The notes beneath the pieces were generated by a model. The model was not told where the DNA came from. It searched no databases and saw only the letters and a program-made list of their open reading frames with translations. This document shows, in pieces, positions 54,812 through 62,885 of a stretch of 64,000 nucleotides of DNA. Source of the DNA: Weissella cibaria KACC 11862 (GTDB lineage Bacteria > Bacillota > Bacilli > Lactobacillales > Lactobacillaceae); the NCBI RefSeq assembly GCF_000193635.1, contig NZ_AEKT01000016.1:23510-87509 (forward strand), read 5' to 3'. Made by a program: the position numbers and the translations under genes. How positions within the stretch are numbered: position 1 is the stretch's first letter; the number at the start of each line of letters is the position of its first letter.

Positions 54812-56319
54812 CATTGTCCTCCTTGCGCTGACAATACTTGTTGCCAAGCAGATACAAGGTGCGCACTGTCAAAACGCTTCGCAAAACTCTCTGCAAATGT
54901 GCGTGCCTGCGTCCACTCATTTAGCCGATAGAGATACTGCGACAAGCCAGTATCCAATTCATCAACTGTTGTCACCAACGCACCATTATCACCAACAACC
55001 ATAAAGTCAGATGGCACCTTTGTGAAATACGGCACCCCCAACGTCAGGGCAGTCGACCCAACGAAGTCATCGGGTTGATCACCTAAATCAAGAATCATGC
55101 GTGCCGGTAGCAACGCACGATAAGTCGTTTGGGCATCCGTCGCAATTTTTAACGCAACACGCGGTTTTACCTCGTCGTTTTTTTGTTGCTTATACGTCGA
55201 ATATTCTTTTGGAAAATAAAATTCATCGCCAAGCGTCTCTTGTGCCCATTGCAAATAAAAGTCCATCGCTGGGCCATCACCCACAATCCAAACAGCCATC
55301 ATGGGGTACGCCACCATTAATTGCATCAGCTTTTCGAAGGTTACTTGACGTTCATACGATCCCTCAAAGTTAGGGACGTACCAGGCGATAATTTCTTCGC
55401 GGTACTGCGAACTCGTCCCAAAGCTGTCCGGCCGTGTTGGCCACGCCGCAATCTGCTGAACTGTTTCGGCTGATAATTGCTTGGCCAACCGCGCCTTTTG
55501 ATGGGCCGTCGTTGTCACAACCTGACTTCCCCGGGCTTGCAATGCCTGTAGTTGGTCCATATCGGGTGTCAAATTATCACGACTGCTAACGTTCAACGTG
55601 ACATGTGCTAACGAGGTAGTAACACGCGCCACCACCGCGAGCTTCGCATTGGTGGCATTCACAATCACCGCCGACTCTCCGACAACATCTGTCAATAGAT
55701 GTTGTAGATAATGGGCTTGCAAATCAGTCTCATCGTAAAATACATCTCGGCCGTAGAAGGGTTCCGTTAAGCTCAATGAAGCTTGTTGTTGCTCGGTAAA
55801 AATATAGAAGCCACGTAGCCGGCCCCCCGGCGAATAAAACCGGCGCGTTGCTGGTTGACCATTTTCATATTCAATACGTTGCGACAAGAAGCCACGGTAA
55901 TCATAACGATCTTCCGCTACTACCTGGCCGTCCGCGAAATACCGCACGACATCTAAGCGATCTGTCATCATCGGATTCATAAAAGCTTCCGCAATTCGGG
56001 TTGCCCCTTGATAAACAAACAGTCCGCCATCTGTCGTAAAAAACAACACGTCAGACGGCCAGTTTAAATCACGAATACCCAGCACCCGCTCTTGGACATC
56101 CGTGGCTAATTGCAAATCATCATACAAACCCAAAACAGGCTGGTCTTGCCAACCATCGCGTTGTTGGTAGGCCCGCAACCGGGGCGTCCAATCGAGATTA
56201 ATAATCGTTGGCGCCATGCCCGCTTGTTGTAACAAACGGGTTCGGGCCAACGTTTCATCAAATGGATTGCTACCTTCGCTAGTAGTCCAATCCGGAATTT
56301 CAAAATATGATTTTGCCAC
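54811..56319 (-). CDS. asp1: Accessory Sec system protein Asp1 (GT-B-like)
   Basis: A 502-residue protein with a glycosyltransferase-B-like layout. It has a shared beta-strand module YDYRGFLSQRIEYENGQPAT followed by RRFYSPGGRLRGFYIF (about 145-180), then a C-terminal Rossmann-like half ending in VGSTALTLGVPYFTK. Asp1 partners Asp2 and Asp3 in exporting the SRR protein. The start is taken as GTG at 56319, after GAGAGGG by 6 bases; the ATG at 56340 overlaps the upstream gene. Assignment rests on position and fold. Confidence 0.68.
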   Translation of the reverse strand: MAKSYFEIPDWTTSEGSNPFDETLARTRLLQQAGMAPTIINLDWTPRLRAYQQRDGWQDQPVLGLYDDLQLATDVQERVLGIRDLNWPSDVLFFTTDGGLFVYQGATRIAEAFMNPMMTDRLDVVRYFADGQVVAEDRYDYRGFLSQRIEYENGQPATRRFYSPGGRLRGFYIFTEQQQASLSLTEPFYGRDVFYDETDLQAHYLQHLLTDVVGESAVIVNATNAKLAVVARVTTSLAHVTLNVSSRDNLTPDMDQLQALQARGSQVVTTTAHQKARLAKQLSAETVQQIAAWPTRPDSFGTSSQYREEIIAWYVPNFEGSYERQVTFEKLMQLMVAYPMMAVWIVGDGPAMDFYLQWAQETLGDEFYFPKEYSTYKQQKNDEVKPRVALKIATDAQTTYRALLPARMILDLGDQPDDFVGSTALTLGVPYFTKVPSDFMVVGDNGALVTTVDELDTGLSQYLYRLNEWTQARTFAESFAKRFDSAHLVSAWQQVLSAQGGQ

Positions 56320-56320
56320 T

Positions 56321-56725
56321 TCAATCCCTCTCAATATCATTGAACTCCCATTTCAACAATGCCAATGCGTCCTGTAAGATATCGTCCTTTAGGTCCAATT
56401 TCGTGAGCACCTCACTGAATCGCTCACCCAAAATTGGCCGACTAAATTGATGACTGCGATCATCGACCAATACGCGGGCATGCCAGTCGTATGCTGAACG
56501 CATCAATTGCCACCACACCTCATCGGGTTGATCATCGGACAGAATAATTAACACCACATCCCCTCGTTGCATCCCCGTCAATGTGCCGGCAGCTGTCGCA
56601 ACGAGTAATGACTCTTGTGCGATAACTGCAGTAGGAATCGTTGGCACTGGTCGCAACGCAAACTGCCGTTGTAAGGCTGCTTGGGCTAAGTTTGATGTTG
56701 TATCACTTGTAACTAACCAATTCAT
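56321..56725 (-). CDS. Unknown small protein of the SRR locus
   Basis: A 134-residue protein beginning MNWLVTSDTTSNLAQAALQR. Alternating beta and helix composition with RGDVVLIILSDDQPDEVWWQ suggests a small Rossmann-like domain. It overlaps gtf3 by 4 bases (ATGA) and precedes asp1 by 1 base, so it belongs to the same operon. No family recognised. Confidence 0.6.
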   Translation of the reverse strand: MNWLVTSDTTSNLAQAALQRQFALRPVPTIPTAVIAQESLLVATAAGTLTGMQRGDVVLIILSDDQPDEVWWQLMRSAYDWHARVLVDDRSHQFSRPILGERFSEVLTKLDLKDDILQDALALLKWEFNDIERD

Positions 56726-57735
56726 GCCCGCTCCTCCAGTAAGATCATCATCGTTAATAGCGCTCGTTTCGTATAAAAGCCATTGCGGACACGCATTGAC
56801 ATAGCCTGTGCGTTTGCTTGCATCTTTCGATATGAAGCAGCCGTCACGGTATTTAACAATGCTGGCAAATCCGTCAACGAATTAATCACATAGCCCAACT
56901 GATGACGTTGCACGACCGTGGCAATTGCCATCTCTGACCACACAATGACCGGTAACCCAGCAGCCATATACAAGCTAAATTTATGCGGGTTATTCATGCG
57001 CGTATACCGGCCAAATTCATTATCAGCTGGTTGAATATCACCATCCCACACTAACCCAAAGCCCTCTTGCATAATACCTGGCAAGATGTCGCCATGGACT
57101 GGGGGGTGAATCGCAAAAGCTTGTTGGTTGCGTAACGTCTGGTTGGGATTACCATAAACCGTTAAGTTCAGCGCTGGTGACCAGGATTGCAAAAACGGGG
57201 CTTTCTCAGGCGCCAGTGAACCCGCGTAATGCAACTTTCGCGCAAATTGTTGTGTCGGTGCCGGTACGCTACTCCTGTAATCAAAGACGTCCAACACAAT
57301 AATCGGTACCATCACTTGATGTTGTTCAAGCCACGCCTTCATCCGTTGGTTATGCACAATGATTGCCTTAAATTGGCGTAAAAGTGTTAATTCCGGTTCT
57401 AAGACTTTTTCACCAAGTCGAATGCTCTCCAAGTCGTGTACAATTGCAACATTAATCAACCCACGTTGCGTCATCTCATCGAGCACAATTTCGTCATACT
57501 GATAACCGTTATAACTCGGTACCTGGTGGAGAACGGTGTCACCTGCTTGCGTTGCTGCCAACACACCAATCAAGCGGGCACGAATCGACGCTTCAGGCTC
57601 GTCGGACCAAGCTGTAATAAAATACGGCAACTTTTGCCAACCAATCGCCGTCGCAAAAGTAACAACGTCGCGCTTGGGTTTATCAAATGCCAAATAATCA
57701 TCCACTTCAATATGATCAAACACCCAATAACTCAT
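56722..57735 (-). CDS. Gtf3/Nss-type glycosyltransferase
   Basis: A 337-residue glycosyltransferase of the SRR-locus Gtf3 (Nss) type, which adds a second sugar to GlcNAc-modified serine-rich adhesins. Visible family pattern: INVAIVHDLESIR, VHNQRMKAWLEQH, LDVFDYRS, LHYAGSLAPEKAPFLQSW, LPGIMQEGFGLVWDGD and NNPHKFSLYMAAGLPVIVW. It follows the preceding gene by 37 bases and overlaps the next by 4. Confidence 0.83.
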   Translation of the reverse strand: MSYWVFDHIEVDDYLAFDKPKRDVVTFATAIGWQKLPYFITAWSDEPEASIRARLIGVLAATQAGDTVLHQVPSYNGYQYDEIVLDEMTQRGLINVAIVHDLESIRLGEKVLEPELTLLRQFKAIIVHNQRMKAWLEQHQVMVPIIVLDVFDYRSSVPAPTQQFARKLHYAGSLAPEKAPFLQSWSPALNLTVYGNPNQTLRNQQAFAIHPPVHGDILPGIMQEGFGLVWDGDIQPADNEFGRYTRMNNPHKFSLYMAAGLPVIVWSEMAIATVVQRHQLGYVINSLTDLPALLNTVTAASYRKMQANAQAMSMRVRNGFYTKRALLTMMILLEERA

Positions 57736-57772
57736 CCTACTCCCCTTCGCTTTCTCTATGTATGCAGACTAA

Positions 57773-58990
57773 TTAGTCTGCTAAATTTGCTTGCTGTAAC
57801 ACAACGTCAACAGCATGTGACAACCGCTCAATCGGTACACGTTGCCCAGTCATACCATCTAAATATGGCCGTGATTGCGCGTCGTTTGAAATGTTAACCA
57901 CTGGTAACTTAACCGCCATGGCGTACGCATAAATGCCGCCCACTGGGTTGCTATCTGAAACGGTCAGCAATAAATCCGTGTCAGCCAATTCATAAGCCAA
58001 CACTTCTTTTTCTGACCATAACGTCCACTCAACGACATGGTCATCAATCATGTCATCCGCCACTAAGGCCGTTTGATAATCAGTTGGATTGAACATCCGC
58101 AATAAATGAATTTGCGTCGCACCAGCTGTTTTCGCCGCTGTAACCGCCGCTTTGAGTCGCTCATCACTATCACTGTGCGTCATAATTGTCACGACTAACC
58201 CATCATGTGCTGGTTGCACCCCACGTTCTGGCACCCACTGCCACGTCGTATCGGTCACGCCAATTCGGGCGGTCAATGTCAGCGATGCTGAGGCCATCAA
58301 GTCATCAATCAGTTGTGACTCGCCAACGGTATACATTTCTGGTCGATCATCGAGCTGCAATGCTTCCGTCAAGACCGCCGTTTGCAATGCCAGTTGTGAT
58401 GGATACGCCGTCGTATTGCGCATGCCGTCCCGGCGCAACCAAAGATATGGTTGCTGATCCTGATTATAGAGCACTGTCAACGCCTCAAGTCCAGTTTCAT
58501 CAAAATAATCCGCCTGATAGACTGCCTCATTTCGCACCATCTTTTGGCGAGAGACAAACCCACGATAATCATACTCCGCAATCATGCGTGGCTCTTCGCG
58601 TCGATTATAGTATTTAACTTGTCGGACAAAGCGCCAGGCTGTGCTGATATGTTCAAAATAATCAAACCACGCTAATCGTAATGAACCAGCTTTAATTTCG
58701 CCCCAAGTAAAATCAGAGTAGAGCTCCGTTTTTGGTGCCCGTGGCAAATCCCAAAACCAGCGTGGTTCATGCCGATACCCCTTGGTTCGTTGCACAATAT
58801 CAGCCAATTGCCAAATGTCATCTAAATCAATGCGATAATCTTGCGCAAGTTTCGTGAGTTCCGGTTGATAGTCGACCACGACAATATTGATTGGTTCTCG
58901 TTGTTCCTTAAGTCGTCGATAAACATCTAAGATTTTTTCAGTCACATCATCAATTTGTGGATGTAGTGTCTCAATTAATAAATATTTCAT
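57773..58990 (-). CDS. GtfB-like protein of the SRR locus
   Basis: A 405-residue protein. The shared beta-strand module is at about 155-200 (AEYDYRGFVSRQKMVRNEAV and then DYFDETGLEALTVLYN). The C-terminal half is Rossmann-like with DTDLLLTVSDSNPVGGIYAY and LDGMTGQRVPIERLS, but lacks the E-x7-E type acceptor motif of active GT4 enzymes. This resembles GtfB, the non-catalytic partner of GtfA. The ATG at 58990 overlaps the previous stop as ATGA. Confidence 0.65.
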   Translation of the reverse strand: MKYLLIETLHPQIDDVTEKILDVYRRLKEQREPINIVVVDYQPELTKLAQDYRIDLDDIWQLADIVQRTKGYRHEPRWFWDLPRAPKTELYSDFTWGEIKAGSLRLAWFDYFEHISTAWRFVRQVKYYNRREEPRMIAEYDYRGFVSRQKMVRNEAVYQADYFDETGLEALTVLYNQDQQPYLWLRRDGMRNTTAYPSQLALQTAVLTEALQLDDRPEMYTVGESQLIDDLMASASLTLTARIGVTDTTWQWVPERGVQPAHDGLVVTIMTHSDSDERLKAAVTAAKTAGATQIHLLRMFNPTDYQTALVADDMIDDHVVEWTLWSEKEVLAYELADTDLLLTVSDSNPVGGIYAYAMAVKLPVVNISNDAQSRPYLDGMTGQRVPIERLSHAVDVVLQQANLAD

Positions 58991-60537
58991 TTCGCTTGCC
59001 GCCATTCTGCAATTGCCGTCAACCAGTTTTGCCAAGCTTGCCAAACAGCTGTTTCACTATAGGCCAAGCGCGCTTCTAGCGTGCTAGCCATCAAAGCCGC
59101 CAGTGCTTGTTGATTCGACAAATAATGTTGAATCCAATGCGCCATTTGTTGCACATTATCCGGGTCATGTAATCCGATTAATTGCCCATTAACACCCGGT
59201 TGCACGATTTCACGAGGCCCGTATAACGCATCATACGCAATGATTGGCGTCCCAACCGACTCGGCCTCCATCATCGTCAAACCAAAGCCCTCTGACCGAC
59301 TAGCCGCAACAAACAGCTGAGCGTTGGCCAACTTTTCCAAGACTGCCGTCGTGTGCCCCATCAAATGGACATAGTCTGTGGCATCTAAACGCGCAATCTG
59401 GTCACGAAGCCGACCATCATCGCTACCGTTACCCCAAATTTCAAGTTGCGCCTGGGGCAGTTGCTCATGCACAATTGCCATGGCGTCAATCAAGTGATCA
59501 ATTTGCTTCGCCTCATCCAAGCGCGAAACCGTCACCACCGTCTGTGGTTGCCGTTCAATACTGGTTTTAACGGGTTCACTGAGCACCGCATCGCTAATCA
59601 TACCGACTGGAATCTTGAAAAAGCGTTCCCGATAGCCAAACCGATTAGCAACCCGCTCGAGTTGAATTTGCGTTGGCACGATTACCGCATTGAAATCACC
59701 GATATTATCGAATTCATATTGATAGTTGTAATTCACCAAGCCGTTTGGCGCGGTTTCATCATTGAGATGGCCAGCATGTAGAATAAATGTTTTGAATGCC
59801 CGGGTCTGCATATTGTTCAACGCCCACGCTTCGGTAATGCCTCGATCAGCGATGAAGGCATTCGCACCACCAAATGCCTGATTAATTTCGTCAAAAAAGA
59901 ATCTAAATAACTCATCAGTGCCAAAGAATTGATAATCATGACCGTGATAATCAAATACTGAGACCATTTCAAACTCATCAATATCCGTTCGATCATGTGC
60001 CATGGTGTACAACATCTTCAATTGCCCAGTTGGTGAATAGAACGCCCGGCTTTCCCGCACATTCTTATCTGCCAGCATGATATAGCGATCTTCCGCAATG
60101 ATAAAGCCCCGTGGGTCATACCATTCTGCCCGTGTTTGGCGACGATTTTGATCGAAATATGACACAGCGTAAATATCCCCATTCACATCCGCATTCACAT
60201 CAATCAGACTGGTTGTTTGCCCGTCAAATGCAAACTGTCGTAATTGGGCATTCCCCGTCTGTAATTCAACCATGCCAGCTGGCATTGGATAATCAGATAG
60301 CTTAGGCGCACCCTGACCAACAAAATTACGCGCATCAATAAACCAATCATGCAACCCTAATAATTGGGACTCTGGTAGACCCCAGATAACTGCATTTCGA
60401 TGCAAATCAAAGAAAAAATCAGTCGCCACCAACATAGCCGGTACGTCGTGGTCACGAAACAGTTGGAGGCGCTTGAGAATAGCGTGCTCAACACCCGAAT
60501 TAGTGCGTGCTAAGCCACCGTTAATAAAAAAGTTCAT
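58987..60537 (-). CDS. GtfA-like GT4 glycosyltransferase
   Basis: A 516-residue family-4 transferase, related to GtfA that puts GlcNAc onto Ser/Thr of the SRR protein. An N-terminal MNFFINGGLARTNSGVEHAI, an inserted module EWYDPRGFIIAEDRYIMLAD with RAFYSPTGQLKMLYTM (about 155-200), then VVTVSRLDEAKQIDHLIDAM, EIWGNGSDDGRLRDQIARL and the nucleotide-sugar motif SRSEGFGLTMMEAESVGTPI. GAGGAG lies 7 bases before the ATG at 60537. Confidence 0.82.
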   Translation of the reverse strand: MNFFINGGLARTNSGVEHAILKRLQLFRDHDVPAMLVATDFFFDLHRNAVIWGLPESQLLGLHDWFIDARNFVGQGAPKLSDYPMPAGMVELQTGNAQLRQFAFDGQTTSLIDVNADVNGDIYAVSYFDQNRRQTRAEWYDPRGFIIAEDRYIMLADKNVRESRAFYSPTGQLKMLYTMAHDRTDIDEFEMVSVFDYHGHDYQFFGTDELFRFFFDEINQAFGGANAFIADRGITEAWALNNMQTRAFKTFILHAGHLNDETAPNGLVNYNYQYEFDNIGDFNAVIVPTQIQLERVANRFGYRERFFKIPVGMISDAVLSEPVKTSIERQPQTVVTVSRLDEAKQIDHLIDAMAIVHEQLPQAQLEIWGNGSDDGRLRDQIARLDATDYVHLMGHTTAVLEKLANAQLFVAASRSEGFGLTMMEAESVGTPIIAYDALYGPREIVQPGVNGQLIGLHDPDNVQQMAHWIQHYLSNQQALAALMASTLEARLAYSETAVWQAWQNWLTAIAEWRQAK

Positions 60538-60538
60538 C

Positions 60539-61189
60539 TTACAACTCCTCATCGTCCGTTAGGCGTCGTACAGGTACACCCAACACTTCCCAATTTACCC
60601 CTGCAACAGACTCGTCGACCCACAACGAATCAATTTCATGACGATTAACTGCGCCCTGTAGTAGATCAAAGAGTAAATCAAGTTCACCCGTTAAGTGGCG
60701 CTCTTGCAACTGATTTGGCCACTGATACCAGTGTGCCTCCGTTTCAGTTTGCATTGCCATAACGGTTACTTGTTGCTGACCGTCAAAAAATTCCGTCAAA
60801 CTAATTTGACCAGCGTGATTCCAGTACTGGCGTCGTACCAATTGCCCGTTCGGACGGAATTGTTCGCTTAGTGCTAATTTGCCTAATTGATTGTAATAAC
60901 CGACTTCATGCACGCGACCCGCATCATCTAAAAGTACGGTCACGCGCACCTGGTCACCGATTAACCAATTACTTTGGTGTTCATTTATCAAATTCTCGGT
61001 AAATTCAGCCCCACGTTGCGGCGTTTGTGACACACCATCGTAAGAAGCACCAAGCACCTCGTAGGCATTCGACTCATTGACCAAAAAATCACCATTTATG
61101 TTAAACAAGCCTGAATAGACTCGCATCGTATCTGACACCAACTCGTGGCGTCGCTTAACCGGCACCGTTAACGTGACATATCCAATCAT
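60539..61189 (-). CDS. Stand-alone beta-module protein of the SRR locus
   Basis: A 216-residue protein with no transferase core. Its middle (about 85-140) is EVGYYNQLGKLALSEQFRPN followed by RRQYWNHAGQISLTEFFDGQ, the same repeated strand pattern inserted in the neighbouring GtfA-like and Asp1-like proteins. It overlaps the preceding gene by 4 bases (ATGA). It may be a free acceptor-binding subunit; no exact family is recognised. Confidence 0.6.
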   Translation of the reverse strand: MIGYVTLTVPVKRRHELVSDTMRVYSGLFNINGDFLVNESNAYEVLGASYDGVSQTPQRGAEFTENLINEHQSNWLIGDQVRVTVLLDDAGRVHEVGYYNQLGKLALSEQFRPNGQLVRRQYWNHAGQISLTEFFDGQQQVTVMAMQTETEAHWYQWPNQLQERHLTGELDLLFDLLQGAVNRHEIDSLWVDESVAGVNWEVLGVPVRRLTDDEEL

Positions 61190-62670
61190 GACAGCACCTC
61201 ATTCCACTTCTGCCAAATATTTTCTGCACTAAACCGTTGTGTTGACGCTACCGCAGCTGCGCTTTTACGTGCCAATTCTTCCGGCGTATTAAACCACCTT
61301 ACTAACGTTTCAGCCATCTGCGTGTAATCGTGTTCAGGGACTAATCGGCCCGTTGACTCATCAATCAATTCGCTTGGACCGTACTTAACATCGTAAGAAA
61401 TTGCTGGTACGCCATTTGCCAACGCCTCAACCAACGATAAGGCGTATCCTTCATTGTGTGACGTTAGCAACGTCGCTTGGGCCCGTTGCCATACCTGCTC
61501 CGGTTGGGCCGTGTACCCCTTTAATTTGATATAGGCTGTAGCGCCAATTTGATCAATGAATGCTTGCAAACGGTCGTCGTCACCATGATTACCAGAGCCC
61601 CAGATTTCAGCATGAATCCTGTCATTTTGCTGATGCGCTAAGTGAATTGCTTGCACTGCTTCGGTCAAGTTTTTCTCCGGTGCAATTCGTGACACAATTG
61701 CTACCAAACCTATTTCACGTTCTACAAATGGTGTATTCGTTGGTCGCTGATCTGGTAATACCGCAACCGGTATCGCAGTCACGGTTGCCTTGGGCCATCG
61801 CGCCAACACATCAGCTGCCTGCTGGTCACTGGAAACAATGAAACGCTCAAACAATTCTTGATGATTTAAGACCGCTTCGTAATTTTCATTTAGTGGTCCC
61901 ATCACCTGCTGCGGATCAATCGTGTGCGTGTTATGCAAGACACTAATCTTGCGTGCCGGTTCCGTCATTTGTTGCAAGGCGTCAAACCATTCAGCATTAC
62001 GATCCACAATAAAGACCGTTTCTTCGTCGGCAGTCGTATTTTGACGGACCAATTCATCTAACCAAAACGCTTGGATCGCCGCTTCACTATCAAACATGTG
62101 CTCTTGATTATCAGCCGTGCGGTAGCGATAAGTTGTTTGCCCAGTGGCTGTCACGGTCGTCCACATCTTGGTTGGTGTGGTTGTTGACACAAACTCTCGC
62201 AAATACAGCTGTTGGTCATCAGGTGAAAAATATTCAGTCCCGATTTGTTGCCCACGTGGATCAAAAAATTTCATCCGTGTTGTTTGCCCATTTACCGCAA
62301 TTTCAGTCCATAGCAACAACGTTTTGTGATCAATACCCGGTTGTAATTTAATCGTTTGGCCATCCGTTAGATGCAACTCACGACCATTTTCGTCGATGTA
62401 ATCCTGTGCAATATTTGGCAACATGATTGTTTTAATATCAATCGGATTTGATGTTGTTGGACGTTCCATCAACTCCTCATACATGTTCAAATAATTTGGC
62501 GTTAAGTCGGCCACCGTTCCAAGGCCAAAACGTGCATTTAAATCAAGCTTGTAAGTCACGAATTGCGTCTGTAAGCCATGTTTATTGAATAATTTTGTTC
62601 GTAAAATGCCGGCGTTATCTAACCCCGAGCGTCGAACATAGAACGAATCATTTAGTATATAAATTTTCAT
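61186..62670 (-). CDS. GtfA-like GT4 glycosyltransferase, second copy
   Basis: A 494-residue family-4 transferase. It has an N-terminal DSFYVRRSGLDNAGILRTKL, a beta-strand insert KFFDPRGQQIGTEYFSPDDQ (about 135-160), LVAIVSRIAPEKNLTEAVQA, EIWGSGNHGDDDRLQAFIDQ and the nucleotide-sugar motif SHNEGYALSLVEALANGVPA. It parallels the transferase at 58987-60537, so the locus has two. GGTGG lies 7 bases before the ATG. First gene after the SRR terminator. Confidence 0.82.
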   Translation of the reverse strand: MKIYILNDSFYVRRSGLDNAGILRTKLFNKHGLQTQFVTYKLDLNARFGLGTVADLTPNYLNMYEELMERPTTSNPIDIKTIMLPNIAQDYIDENGRELHLTDGQTIKLQPGIDHKTLLLWTEIAVNGQTTRMKFFDPRGQQIGTEYFSPDDQQLYLREFVSTTTPTKMWTTVTATGQTTYRYRTADNQEHMFDSEAAIQAFWLDELVRQNTTADEETVFIVDRNAEWFDALQQMTEPARKISVLHNTHTIDPQQVMGPLNENYEAVLNHQELFERFIVSSDQQAADVLARWPKATVTAIPVAVLPDQRPTNTPFVEREIGLVAIVSRIAPEKNLTEAVQAIHLAHQQNDRIHAEIWGSGNHGDDDRLQAFIDQIGATAYIKLKGYTAQPEQVWQRAQATLLTSHNEGYALSLVEALANGVPAISYDVKYGPSELIDESTGRLVPEHDYTQMAETLVRWFNTPEELARKSAAAVASTQRFSAENIWQKWNEVLS

Positions 62671-62737
62671 ATTGCTTCCACCCCAAAGCTACGCATAACG
62701 CTACTAATTTTATTTAATCGTCATACAATTACTTCCT

Positions 62738-62743
62738 ATTATA
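62738..62743 (-). promoter_or_regulatory. -10 element before the glycosyltransferase operon
   Basis: TATAAT on the minus strand, 70 bases before the transferase start and downstream of the SRR gene terminator. No strong -35 is seen. Confidence 0.4.
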
Positions 62744-62814
62744 TACCGCCAGAACCGTTGCTTTCACGTAATTAATACCCTATTTTCTGCGACTTCATCA
62801 TCCCGCTTGCATCA

Positions 62815-62866
62815 CAAAAAGGCGAAGCGATACTCCCTCTTCGGACTATCGCTTCGCCTTATTTTT
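62815..62866 (-). terminator. Intrinsic terminator after the SRR adhesin gene
   Basis: AAGGCGAAGCGATA and TATCGCTTCGCCTT followed on the minus strand by TTTTGTG, 20 bases past the SRR stop. Confidence 0.88.
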
Positions 62867-62885
62867 TATAATCAACTTCCACCGA

